DNA from: Lepidurus packardi
Lineage: Eukaryota; Arthropoda; Branchiopoda; Notostraca; Triopsidae
Direction of reading: 5' to 3'
Assembly (NCBI GenBank): GCA_023053545.1
Contig: JAKZAN010000006.1
Location: 8,774,351 to 8,838,350, forward strand
DNA: 64,000 bases
Below, one piece after another: positions 21,898 through 35,400 of this stretch; position 1 is the stretch's first letter, and each line of letters begins with the position of its first letter. Made by a program: the position numbers and the translations under genes. The notes beneath the pieces are model-generated. The model was not told the DNA's origin. It made no database searches and worked only from the letters and a program-made list of their open reading frames with translations.

Positions 21898-23064
21898 CAG
21901 TGAAAACCGCTTAACACGAAATCGAAGGAACCGAAATGTTTTTTCGTGCTAAAAGGAATTCGTGCTAAAAGATGTATGCAAAAAACCTGCTTAATAAAAC
22001 AACTGTCGGGCGTGTCGCGGTTCATCTTTTCCAAATGCTTTATTTCCTTTACTGTCCAAAACCGGGCTGCCTTTTCTTTACATTTGCTAGTCTTTTTATG
22101 TCACTTGGCGACCTTTCATTATCAAAGATGCTTCTTTCAACGTTAGTCCTTCATTGACCCTACGTCGCCCAATGCCATGCCGATGGCTTCGCTGGTGCCA
22201 TCGAAAGTATTAAGAATGGACAGGATGGATAGATTTGAAGAGCTCAACAATGAAAATTGTTTGGAAAATTCTGGTAATATTTCGTTTCCAATTTAACATG
22301 CGATTCCGGTTCATTGGAAACTGCTAGTGACGACATGGCGGAGATAGTAGCACTAGGACAGCAATTCGGAGGGTTGGGGTTTAGTGATTTAAATGATTAT
22401 GACATCGAAGGACTTTTGAAATCACACGATGAAGAACTGAGCTCGATTGATCTCGTGGAGATGAACCAAGAAGAATAAAACGAAGAGGAAGAGCACGATG
22501 ATGTAAAAGAATTCCCTTGCATGTTCACAAGCGAGAACGCTAGAACATCTTTAGCTATGGTTCGAAAAGCTACTGATTTTATCGAAAGCATAGATCCCGA
22601 AAGCAAAAGATGTGGTTCAGTCGGCAGGTCCTTAAAAGTTCAGATTGCACCGTATGAACTTATTTCACAAGAAAGAAAACGAGCAAGCAGCAGACTCTTG
22701 CTAAATACTTATGCCATCAACATTCACAACAGAAGAAGTTTTATTAGACGAGTAATATCGCAAACAAAGTTTTAAGTTTTGTAATTGTATGTAGACCAAG
22801 ACTTTTAAGGCTTGTAGTTATTTTCATATACACGGAAATAAATAATAGTTTCTTCAAAAATACGTTCATAATATATCATTAGAACCCTTCAATACTGACA
22901 TGAGTTAAAATCTATTTTTTTTTTCACTTCAATAAGAGTACATTTTTTAAGAATACGGAACGCATCCCTATCTTTCCCACGTATTATACGGTTCACTTTA
23001 TGCGGTTTTCATTTACGCGGTATTCTTACGGTCCCAATCGACCACGTAAATGGAGGGTTTACTG
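21898..23064 (+). mobile_element. Degenerate pogo/Tigger-like element
   Basis: Left end CAGTGAAAACC at 21898 preceded by TA; right end GGGTTTACTG at 23055-23064, giving imperfect terminal inverted repeats (CAGTGAAAACC against CAGTAAACCC). The right TA duplication has decayed to AA. Subterminal motifs (TTAACACGAAATCGAAGGAACCG on the left; ACGGTCCCAATCGACCACG in reverse on the right) are of the kind found in pogo families. Inside, plus-strand coding remnants resemble the acidic C-terminus of a Tigger transposase. It differs in sequence from the 19183 element, so it is another subfamily. Confidence 0.75.
22338..22775 (+). pseudogene. Tigger-like transposase C-terminal remnant
   Basis: The frame reads an acidic stretch with GLGFSDLNDYDIEGLLKSHD and EELSSIDLVEMNQEE, then a TAA, then EEEEHDDVKEFPCMFTSENA and ATDFIESIDPESKR. 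The layout parallels the C-terminal tail of the transposase fragment at 19658-20017 (EELVEEHNQELTTEELMEL). The internal stop and missing DDE core make it a pseudogene. Confidence 0.65.
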
Positions 23065-23307
23065 AATTCTCATTCCTTGGCGACTTTTCGAGCGTCTTTT
23101 GCGAGTTGTATTGAAGAAAGCTGGCAGCACTGACAGCACTAATTGGAGCGACAGCACCGCAAAGCCTTTCATGGTAAAGTTACCCACATGGTTAATTTAA
23201 CTCTTAACTTTTCTACCTCATTAAATATATGAGTACTAATATACACGCTGCTAGAAAAGGAACACATGTATTTAGCATTTTGTATAATTTATGTCACAAT
23301 TTACTTT

Positions 23308-23313
23308 TTTATT
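23308..23313 (-). terminator. Probable polyadenylation signal of the USP53/54 gene
   Basis: AATAAA on the minus strand about 110 nt after the stop codon, in a run GTAAATAAAAAAG. It is the only canonical hexamer close to the stop. Confidence 0.55.
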
Positions 23314-23421
23314 TACAATGAAGACAGGAAAAAGAGATCTGTTTTATACATAAACATGGATTTGAATCAAAATATCATTTACTACAACGCTTGAATCCAT
23401 TTCATTCTGTAAAAGAACAAC

Positions 23422-26400
23422 TTAGGGCCTAGGTTTAAATCGCTGCATGTAAAAATCGCAGTCTGTGCAGTAAGTATGCCCAGGTTGTACACGTTTTTTT
23501 CTGCACAGACTGCAAGGGATCATTTCCCTCGAAGGCGCATTTCCGGCAGTCGCATTTACAGACGTCAAGCCTTCGACATACTGTGGTCCGCCATTCGATT
23601 CGAAATTACTCGGTTGTACAGAGCTCGAATATACATTGTTATTATTATGCATATCGTTATAGTTGTAATTATTGGGAGATGAACGGTTAGTGGGTGCCTG
23701 TACAGGTCGGGAATCATAATAGCGATTATGATGGCTCATTAGCGGAGAGGGCATAACATTCCCGACCACATTTTTTCTCGCCACATCATGTATTGTGTTG
23801 GGATATGATGGGCTTGTGTACTGTCCATTCATAGGTCCATGATAAACCTGTGACGGTAGCTGTAGTGGATAGTAGACATTTCCGCTTTGACTGTGCTGGG
23901 ATACATGTGCGGTAGGAGCTGTAGTAGTCAAAGGAGGATGTATGGCATGTGGTGATCCCATGTTGTAACCGTGAGGATGAGCAACACTTTGCTGAGCGAC
24001 TTTGGTAGCATGTTGGGGTGTGGCTGATGGAAACGTTTTACTATTAGAAGGTATTTTCTGATATGCCGAATGTGGTTTCTGAGTTCGATTCATAGGTGGC
24101 ACTGTGGTGCTATTTTGCATTTGTTGCCTGCTTATTGCTACATTGTAACTCGGTGGCCGCGGTCCGTCGACTTCATCTATCGAGTTGTTAACGTTTACCG
24201 CGACTGATTTCAAGACGCTTGACTGATCCAGTCCAGAATTTGTTGAATGGCTTTCGAGATAGTTAGTAGCACGGTACTCTTGTTTTTGCTCTTTGACTAA
24301 TTGTTGCTGGAATGCTGTTCTTAGAACTCGTTCCAGTATAGGATTTGGAACGTACGAGTCTTCTTCTTCATCCTCAGCTCTTGCAACAAGAACAACTTCT
24401 TCGCAGAACGTGACGCTTTTCTTGGTCTTTCTAACTTTCTTATCTTCTTCCAAGTACTCATCTGGTTCTGCTAGTCTCACATTTGATGGATTCCATATCG
24501 GCGGAGCAATACGCATTAGTTGATCAGACGCAATTTCCTGTGCTAGCCGGCATTGTTGTACGTAGTCCTCTTGGGCAAGTGAACAAATATCTACCTGCTT
24601 TAGCTGGACTGAGTCGACCTCATCACAACCGACGGCCTCCATTGTTTTCTTGGCAGTGATATCTTCCTTAGTTGGTCCAAAACCGATATTCTCAAAACGT
24701 GAGGCGAGATCTCTAACAGACTTCATGTTGTCTTCCAGCTTGGGATTGATAGGGGGAAGAGTAGGCACGGAAGAATTCACGGGAGGAACGGGGCTTGGCT
24801 GCTGCATTCTCAATTGCGCCGGAGACGTCAAAACTGGACCTTCTTGCTTAGTATTACTGCCCTGGTTCTTCCGGTACTTAAGTGCAGCTTGTCTTGCCTG
24901 CAACTCTTGTAACCATTTCTCCCCACCCTTGTTGTTACTACTAAGGCAAATAGGAGCCAAGGTAGCAACATTGTTATTTGGTTCAACTTGTCGATAGCCA
25001 TGACCCAATATCTGTTGCCTTTTCCTTTGCAGCTCGGCTAGCAATCCACTGCCAGCACTCGTTTCACAATCATCCCGAGAAGGCTGTTCTTCGGTTAGCA
25101 AGCTCGCCAAGTCAGATGGAGGTGGAGGTGGTGGGAAAGAAAAATCGTCGCTTGGTTGCCTCGCATGCTGGACTGGAGCATCGAAATGGGGGTAAGGTGG
25201 CAAGTCTGTGACAGGGCTAGGGATCTTGTGAACACGCGAATCTGGTAATTGCGCTTGGCTGTGCATATGAGCAGACCACTGTTGTCGAGTAGCAGCTAGT
25301 TGTACAGGTCGAATATTGTCGCTTGGGGTTCGTTCGTGGTGAACGTCGGCGTGGACTGTAATGGGCCCCTGTTGAGATGTATCAGGGGACCATTCCATTT
25401 GGGAGCTCGGGGTACCACGGAACCCAGCAATGGGTGTAGCGTTCGAATGGTTCTGTGCATAGCACGCCGCTGGATTCGAAGAATATTGCTGAACATACGT
25501 GGGGTCAATAGGGAACTGAGGATGAGATACTATGAACGTGTTGGTCTCTAACGTGTGATTCAGAAACTGATCATCTTTGTAAGGATTAGCAACATCGTTG
25601 GTTGGTGACGAGGATGTAGGCAATGAACAAGGTTTAGGACTGTTTTTCAGTTTCATCGTTAATTGCGAATTAGTACGCATGGGTGGAGGTGGAGGAACTT
25701 TCGCAGCATGCAGATTCTTCGCTAAGCTGCTGTGAAAGCTCTTTCGCATTAATTTGCTGCGCTCAAGGTTCGAGTTGTTAGCACCAAGGTGAGATTCCGA
25801 ATGCCCTTCAGACAAATAACCGTTCACAGACTTATTCGAGTCCGCTTGTAAAGGGCTATCGTCCGAGGCTTGTACCTTCGGACTACCAACATTCGATTTA
25901 TTTTTGGAAGAAGGCTCTGCCTGGTCAGCTTCTCCATCACGCAAGTCGGGCAAACTACGATTTTTCCGTTTCATCAAGCCACCCATGAGTAACCTACGGC
26001 GGATTCGATGTTGTTTCTTTCCTGGCACCTTAGCCTGATCATCCTCTGCCATATCAATAGCATCTTCATCTTCTCGAAGAGAAGCAGGTGGCTTGTGTGG
26101 TAACGATGACGTAGAATTTAAGCTCTTCAAATGATTATGCCTGATATAAGGCGGGTCATCAGGGCTTTTTCGTGCTTTTCGTTCTTCGCTCTTGGCTCGC
26201 TCCCGACGTGAAGACTCTTTTGTATGTGACTTAACATCGCGCGATTTTCTTTCATCCCCAGTTAACTGAGGTACTTCGCTAAGCTTTTCAGCTACCTTCT
26301 TTCCTTTTTTCTTCGGGAGTGTAGCGTAGATTTCAATGCTCTTTGAAATCGAAATATCTGCCGGTGCAGAAGGCGGTGCGTTTTTGGTGGGGAAAATATC

Positions 26401-29400
26401 GACGCTATCACGGGGACTTGGAAGCCTAGTGGCGCTGTCACGACGACTCCTCGTAGAATCCCGACTACCCTGACGACTGTGTTTACCATCCGATCCAAGC
26501 TCTATATTAACAAAATGGTCAGTGTCATGTAAACTACAGTTTCCGAATGTTTGTTTTTACCAGTAGTAGTTCCAGAACTTGGGCAAGACATGACCTGCGG
26601 ATTCTGCATGGCTAGGACTCTGCGATGAAGACTTCTCCCCCTCATCACGCAAGTATTGTGCTTCATTCTAGCAAACACCAGCGTTTGTGGGTTGTTATAC
26701 GGGGCATCCATGGCTGCACGCGACTTTTGAGCAGCCGACTGACACAAAGCAAAAGCTGCCTCCAGATCTCCAGCTTCTTCTTGAACACGAGAGCGTTCCA
26801 ATAACTGATCAGCCTCCAAGCACAGTTTTTCGCACTCGTCTCCCTGTGGAACAGGTGGAGCATATGGTCCAGGCACTCGAGTTTGCCAGGTACCATTACT
26901 TGCAACTCTACATGTTGGGTGTCCTTCCCGGATCTGCGAAAGCTGAAAGAGACCAATGTACTGTTAAGTTCCATGTTCTCTGCATCACTTGTGTATATCA
27001 CAGCTACCCTTTCTTGAAAGTTTTGTCTTTATCGTTTTATTGGACCCTCGTCGATAAAATGATTTTTTTTTCGAAAAAATAGGGATCGTGTCAAATAATA
27101 ATGAAGTTTAAAATAATCTTGTACATAAACAAGGATGCTTCTTTCGCTACTTCGATTGATCTAATTGCTTTAAGGGTCCTTACCTGTAAACTACGCTTTA
27201 AGTTTTGCTGCAGTGGGAAGCTATCGTTCGAGGATAGGGAGTATGAGTCATAGCCAGCATCAGGCATTCCACTTGTTCCCGAGGTCGAAGGACTATCGGA
27301 GTTTTTGGAGGGAGAGTTCGGGGTACTAGTCGTCGGACTGGCGTGACACCTTTTTAATGGAAAAAGACACATAAATAAGACATATTAATCTTCCTCCTCG
27401 AATCTTACCTTTGTGCCTTGGCGATTAGGTACAAGTATGGGTTTTCCATTGAAGTACTCGAAGAAGACGAAGCGCTATTACGGTCCCCGCTCCAGTTGCC
27501 CGAATCTCGGCAACGAGGTACGTTGGTCCCTTCGGGCATTTTAAGGCGCAATTCGCCTTTTTCATTGGGATCGCCGTTGTTTCCGCTATTATGGCGAGAG
27601 TTGTTAACGATTCTGTTTTGATGATTTTGCTGGAACATCAGGATGTTCTCGACAGTTTTACGATGGATGTATACAGCTTCGTCAGAATCTAGGCGCACCT
27701 GTCGAGGCTTACCATTGGAACTTGCTGGTCCACTGCCACTGAAGGCGTCCCCAAATTGCAACTCTCCATTCGGGCCATACATAAATTGGATGTCTGACAA
27801 GTTCTGATAATCGCGCAAACCTTCCAAAATTTCAGCTTGATTGCCCGGTTTTTTGCTAAGCATGGTACTGCCCATGTGGCTGCATTCCGGACTGGGAGTT
27901 ATTGCTCGTCGTTGTTGGACCACATGGTTAAACCCTTCGCCAGGTTTTTCAGGGTTTGGCGTGATTGCTCGGCGCTGCGGTCTGGGCAAAGAGCCATAAT
28001 GCTGCACATGAGGGGTGCAGACAGGAGAGTATTTATTGTGTTGCTGCTGTTTCTTTTCTTGGACTCCACCAACCATGCTAACGACCGTAGGCGCAGTATT
28101 GGTGAGTACCGGAAGGCCTTGGGGATTGGCGTAAAGTAGCAACAATGGCTGAAAGTGGCCACGTCGACACTTCTCGACTACTTGTTCCCAGTGGGGACCA
28201 ACCTCGCGGACAGTGGCGTCATCAAAGTAAATCCAGAGGCGCAATTTGGTATGGAAGAAAAAGGTGGAGTAATGCTTGCCGTAATAGGTGACAACGCCCA
28301 CTAATTCATGAGTAGTTACAGAAGCCCACCGGCTATCTACGACGTTTTGAAAAACGTCTTGCAAACGCAATGTAGTGCCCACCGTGGCGAAAACGGACAT
28401 GATGTGATCAATTGTTGGCCTCTCCGAGTCCCAAACTATGCCCACAGATACAATCTCCGGTCGGTTCATCAACGTTCTGCAAATCTGAATCTTGGCGCCG
28501 CAGTTACTCTGAAAAACAAATATTAGTTAATATTCTGTCTTGAAAACAAAACAAACTTACGGGACAGTCTCGAATGTCTCCCATGCCGCCTGCTTTTTTC
28601 AGCAACTGTCCAAAGAGGTCCGGGTGCATGAGCAGATCTTCGCTACAAGTACGAGCTTGCGCTGTCAGAGCCGAGGCTGATACATAATGTACCATCTATG
28701 GACATGAAATGCAAATTGTTTACTGGCGTCCGTTTCCTGGGGGTTGATTCCCATGCTATGGTAATATTTACCTGAGTGAAAGGCAAAGGTTCAGAAGTCG
28801 CCCCACAAGCTCCACACACACTCTGCTCTACCAACGTCATGGCGAAACGTTGGTGCGGAATACAATGTGGAGCTGAACACTGATCCTCTGGCTCACCACT
28901 GGCTAAGTGGAAATGAATGCGAAGAAGAATATTTTCCTACAATGCAAATAAAAAAGAACAGAAAATATAAAATATTGTTTATGAGCCGGATCCGTCGCGG
29001 AAATTGTGGGAAACACAACGGAGATGGCATGCTACAGTGAATTCCTTGACTAGCAAAGCAGCACATGCATTTTTATCTCTCTCTATTCCATGTTTTCAAA
29101 TGCATAATAGAGTTGGCTTTTAGAGGATTTAACTTCAACTTACAAAGCATTCTGCGGCATCGTCCATGAATCCAAGTTGAAATCTTTGCTGGTTCAGGAA
29201 GGTTTCCGCTAGGGCTCGACGTAAAGCATCTGGCGGCAAGGCGGATTCGTGGCTGTATTGTAGCTGGGCAAACAATTCCTATGTAAAGCGAAAACAACTA
29301 ATAAGTCACAAGCGTGAAAACTATACCCGATTCTTTTCACACGTAGGGTTCAGGATCAACTTATTAACCCCTTCTCTTAGAATGGAAAGTTCAGTGAGTC

Positions 29401-32400
29401 AGAGGTGTTTAATAAAAAGCGGGCGCGTTATGGTCTGTCGAATAGCTTGTTGGTTGTGTGGTCGATTAGTGGATCTATTAAAAGGGGATTTCTTGTGCAC
29501 GCCCACGAAAACGCTTTTATACGTGAGTGATTTAAGGATGGGAAGTGAGATTGGGCGAGACACATTGGGCAAACGCTTCCCATAGTATTCGACCCTATAT
29601 TAGGAATAAACCTGCTGTAGTTTAGTTGGGGTTTTCAGGAAACGACGGTCATCTCGAACTCTTTCATTACCTGTTCAAGACAAGAATGGGAACTTAGATT
29701 GCGGATAGTGGAAAGAGGAATGAACAGCGAAGCATATACGTGCACTATGGAAATGAAGAGGACGTAAATCACGAAACGGGAGGGGCACCAAAACGGGAAA
29801 AGCAGGAAAAATTGGCCCACGTTTACGGGGAAGACGATGAGAGTGACGATCTCATCTTCGCCTCGAGGATAGTGAAGTCACGTTTACTATCACCGTTTCT
29901 TTTCGCTTTAACTCTTCATCACGGTCCGTAGTAAGTATGGAAACGAGTTTTTTGAGGGTGTGTTGTGCCATATGAACTTTCGTAACGCATAATTAAAGAA
30001 GAACGTGCGTAAGGAAACGTGTTGTCTTCATAAATTCGATTCCAAGTATTTTCACTCGTGTCTCGTCGCTTCCCCCCCCCCCCCCCCCCTTGGGAAGAGA
30101 CGAGGTGTTTCAAGATCTTAAGGCAAGATTAACAATCCACCCACCACGTGATGTTTAATTGTTTATATTATTATTTTACGTTTTTTTAAAGCAAAACAAA
30201 ATACCTTACTGCTTTTAAGAACGGCAGTGAGTCATCTCTCATCAAACACAATGCATAAATTGTCGTCCAAGATAGAAAGCTGACAGCAAGGTTTATCTAA
30301 CGTTCCTCTTCAACCTACCGTAATGACCTATTCATCTGTCCTGTAGCCATGTCACGATGCTCCAGTACTAGTTTCATGTCATGACTAAATTCACCTCACT
30401 TTCAATCTTGCCACGTATATTTTCCAATACAAAATTGGACACCTCTTTTGATTACATCTGAATGCTTATGTCAAAGTTGGTGGTATTTTATTTGTGAAGT
30501 CACCACCTCTAGTTGCAAACAAAAGAGCCCTTGAGGTTGTCAACTAGGCAAAAAGCTACTTTGCATTTTTCAGTGATTTTCTATCTAAGGTATAGCTTAT
30601 AACGCTTATGATATCGCCTACAGCAAATCGTTAGCATATATTATGCTTATCATTATTTGAATAGAATCAGGAATCCAAAATAAAATCACGACTGTTCTGG
30701 TTCATTTTGACTTAGACCTTGGAACTTTCGCGGTGGCAGCTCCAGATTATGAACAAGTGGTTGAACGTAACCATGTCGCTCATTAGCACATAACAAAAGA
30801 GAGAGGAGAAAATCCACGAAAGCTGGGTCGATTTCTTGCATGACCAGTCAAGGACATCGGTGACATAATGGCGTCTATAAAAGACGTCAGGTGCTTTTCG
30901 CACGAAGTCTCTACAAGTCCGCCCGTGCACGAATTGTAAAAAAAAAAAAGTTTAGTTTAAATATCGACACCGTTGTCTTAAATTCCCTTCCAAACTAATT
31001 ACTAACTTGCGTTTACCGCTAAAAAAAATCCATCAAACCTTACTACAAGCGGCTTACTTCAGTAGCTTTTGAATGTTTACGACAGCCTGACCTTAAAAGC
31101 TGGATGAACGACATACTCGGAGCTCTTATCGAATTGGCCTCGTCTTGCTATGGAAACTATTCATCAATTGTGCTCCTTTCACAAAGAGCCTCCGTCGATG
31201 TCAGAATTACTGACAAGCTTCAGAGTGTCCCCAGTCGTGCCTATTATAGCACCTGTTTCGCATATATACTTTACAAGAGAGGGCTTCTTATATACGCTTT
31301 TGAAAAACAACCTTCGGAGGGTTTGTGATGGTGAGATACAGAAGATGCTCTAGGCAAAGTATGTGAACGCGTTTTTGCATGCTGAACCTTCTTTCTCCCG
31401 ACGAGTTTCGTGCACAAACCTTACGCTGTAGAAGGACAATAATCCTTACCAGGATGAAACGATAATCTTTGTCTCGGCCGAGCCTTACCCTGAAGACATC
31501 CTACTGAGTTCCTGAAGAGCCCTAGCTAATGCCTCCCAGTAAGCGTGAATTATTTGACTATAAGGAACCCTCATAGTCCGTTAATGTTTCAAAACCCCAT
31601 CAATTATGCCATATTATTCCGCTTCAGCGTTCTCTAGAATGATTTGAGACCTTTAATTGAGGAATCCGAAATTTTGAAGGTGAAATAAGGTTTTCTCGAG
31701 AGGATTACTTTACTGAAGGAGATCTTTAGAGGTTAGGGTCTTTCTATTGGTGCGGTACTCGTGAATAGTACGAATAGCTGTCACACCGACTTCAATATTA
31801 TAAGAAAGGAAAGGGTAACTAGCATATTTTCTTTTATGTCCATGCTAAGAGCCAACATGAAGAGGCTGAACCTCGGCTGGAATGTTAATTTTGACATTGC
31901 TGGTCAGGAAGAGGAGTCCCTCACGTCTATTACGAAGGTGTTAGCGGCACCGTACGTCGAAAAGTTCGCGAGGTGAACGGCAATGGGGACAGCGGATTGG
32001 GAATGGTCAGCTAACGGGAAATTTCTGGAAGCTCCCACAAAGGTATTTGGAACGCTACAGCACTCGGGCCTTTTGCAATACGGCCGAGTCCAGTAGGGTA
32101 ATAAAACGGGGGAGATTCATTCTTTTTTTTTTAATTCATCAAGAAATCACATAAGCTTTTCCTTACCTTAAGAGCACAGAAAATGCACGATTCACCCAAG
32201 CAGGCATGACCAGTGAATTCTCGGAAGCTTCGGCGAAAGATGTCCAGATGCCACAGAACCTACGTACATTTAAAAAATAAACGAGAATAATTATACGTCA
32301 TGAAAAATTACTAATACATATAATACAGGTGATACAGGTAGTAGGCGAGTAAATTTGTTTAAACATTACTTTAGTTTAAGCCCTTGAACCAGAGGTCATG

Positions 32401-35400
32401 ACTGAGAGTGAAATTATGTTTGTGTTCAGTGAACCGCCCATACGAGTCTCATGGGCACTTAGAAGTCAACGTGATTACAGCAAAATCCGTGTCGTAACAA
32501 AAATAAAGGAAACGCTTTTATCATTGCTTGTGGCTTTCGAAGAACCCATGACAAACCCAACGGTCATTACACAAGTCTGGTCTGCGGTTATCAGCGATTG
32601 CTGAGCGCGCACGAGTTGCCTATTATAAGCTGACAACTAAGCGAATGACGTGTGCGCTTAATGTTTAATGTGCTCTATTTTTAGTGCTACCACACGAGTG
32701 TAGCTATTGGAGGTTCCTTCATTTTCGGTTGGAAATAAAAGCTGTGGGCACTTTGACAAGGAAAAACCCGAGGCTTCAGACTTTTTCTGACCTGCAAAGG
32801 GAAGGGGTTTTCCTATTTACTGAACTTTCAACATCGATCAAGTATGGGGGAGGGGTTGACTTGCCACATGGCAGTTCAATCTATCTTTGATCCCGCTTTT
32901 TACATACATCTCTGGTATTGAATGACATCGTGCCTTAGTTTTCAACAAAGGCAAACCCACGGAAGTTTCCAAGTAAAGGTTAGGCAGAATCTTAACGTTA
33001 CGGTATACGTCCTACTAGATAGAATAGCTGAAGCGATGGTGGGTGTTTTCCCCAATTCCTATACTGTTGTCGATCACGTGCACCCAAGCGAAGTGTTGCT
33101 AGCTAGCCATGCAGGGTAGGGCACTTAAATGCAATTCCTGCTATGCCCCAAAGGTTCTGATAGTGGATTGACACCTTCTTTCACGGGTAAATTACGATCT
33201 TCCGATTTGGTATACACAATGCAATCCGACTTCCAATACATGGAAAACCCGTGTCATTATGTACGACTTTGAGTGTTATAGAGAAAGTACGGAATCTAAC
33301 GAAAAGATGCTTGAAGGTATGTTCGGGAAAAGTTCGTTGTTACAATTAGCATTCTTGTTTGTCGTCAGCCAATCTGTTCCTTAATCCACCGGCCAATGTA
33401 ACATGGATCAAACTTCGTATATATACAGAAAGCTTTCAACTCTTGGATTCTTCTAACTTTAGAAGCATTAATAATGGACTAAGGATGCTCTATGAAATTA
33501 TTAAGCCTTACTTCCTATGTTTGTTTCAGATAGCTCCTTAATCCAATCTTTCACACACCACGTGTTAAATGTAACTTGAGAAAGAAAAACTATTTGGCAA
33601 CCCCAAAATGATTAGTTTCAAACCCTAAAGCATTGAAGGTGTTTCGTCACTTTGTAACACACAATTTCGCACCTTTTGGCCAGCAGAATGTTCGCAATGG
33701 CGCGAAAGTTGTACGGCAAAAAGGTTAAACGAGGTTCGGAAGTGAGGTCAGAAAGTGAACGTGCAGCCCTGAACTCAAAGCTGACTCCTGAGCAAACTAT
33801 AGCTTGAGATCCATCTTAGGTAAATGTTCCCGCGAACGAGTCCCACGTCTGAGGCAGAAAGAAAATTCACATGGATGTCAAAGGGCACGTTAAAAAGACT
33901 GATGAAGTGAACGGTGGGAGCGTCTCACGGTGATCATTCCACTATACCCGCATGGGTATACAGCTCCGTGCGAGACGGGGACTGTGCGGACAACAGGTCG
34001 TTATAATCATCATTGTCTATACACATGGAAATGCAACGAGGAGGCCAAAGACACCTGAACTTGGAATTGTCCCACAAAAGCGCCAATAAGAATCAGCAAT
34101 GTCATGGGGTATTGTAAAATTCAAATCCTGAAATCTATAAGAGATTTTATACCATCAAGTCACCAAGCCCTTTGTCTTGAGAAAACGGGGGGAAAGGACC
34201 AACATGTCATTAGTTTTCTCCAAGATCGGTGGTATACTAGGTTTGCAATAAGCCAGAACTTGTTTCCTGGAACTATAATGGTGCTTGGGAATGGCGGATT
34301 AGTGCCTACGAAGCTCCAACTTATCGTGAACCCGCTAGACGCGGGGGTGAAGCTTACCGAGGTTTTTACAGAGGAACAGGTTTAATTATAAGAGGGGTTG
34401 TAGGTAGAGTAGGTGGAAGTTTGTCACGCTACATCCGGAGGAGGGGGATAGTTGCTGAGCTTTTGTGGCCATCCTCATACGAGCGGAAAAAGGACAAACA
34501 GGGGTACATCAAAAGGTACAGTCCGATCACAGGAAGTAGAGTAAATAGCAGCATAATGAGAATTAACCCAAGTTGTATACCTAGAAAAACGTGTGGCTTT
34601 TCCGACCAAAAAAAACGTACGCAAAGCGTTTTTCTTCCTATAAAACCACTCCCTCGATGTTTTCTCCGCTACATGTGTTATGAACCTTTAGATGTCAAAA
34701 AGTCACAAAACTGGCGTTTAGGGGTGCAAGGGGCATATGGACGCATGAAAAGGAAAAAAACCTTGGTTTCCAGTAAAGCCAAAATATTAGGACCCGCAGA
34801 AGGGACGCCTAAAAACGAATATTGCTACCTCTGCAGAGGCACACAATACAATAGAAGAAACAGAATGGTGTGTAATGCTCTGTGACTTCTGACACCCCAT
34901 TTCCCAGTAAGCGCGAACAAAAAGCAGGCAGCTTGCTTCGCAGCTTTGCGCTTTTGGGTTCAAATCACCAGCAATCTGCTGCGATACTAACAATCGTGCT
35001 CCTTTACCTTGGAAAACAGTTTCCCCAGGTTCCTTCGCCTTTGTTACCCTACAGGATGGCCAGAACACCCCCCAAACTTGGCTCTTGGTAGAAAACAGAA
35101 GGGGATATGTTGTAGACAAGGAATCACGGGATTCAAAACTACCGGAAACTCGTATTTTACCTCGTCATGCTTTGCGGTCAAGCTTTTTTTCTCCCCTTTA
35201 CATACATACTTGAACTAAGTGTGAATCAGACGCACACGTGTTTGCTTACTCAGCTTTGGAATAGTTGTTCTGAAATTGGGTCCTCAAAATGCTACCGAAT
35301 ACGAAACGCTGATGACTCAAGTAATGATAAAGCTAAACTTAAATGATAAAGCTAAACTACATTTCAGCGAAAGCAGAAATGGCGGGAAGAAATATTTCTG

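Noticed and set aside
23476-25551. Plus-strand frames opposite the long USP53/54 last exon
   Set aside because: They are antisense shadows of the biased coding strand; the minus-strand frame is 900 codons long and joins upstream exons in phase.
34421-34885. 154-codon plus-strand frame inside the USP53/54 intron
   Set aside because: No similarity recognised, basic composition, neighbouring frames on both strands are equally open.
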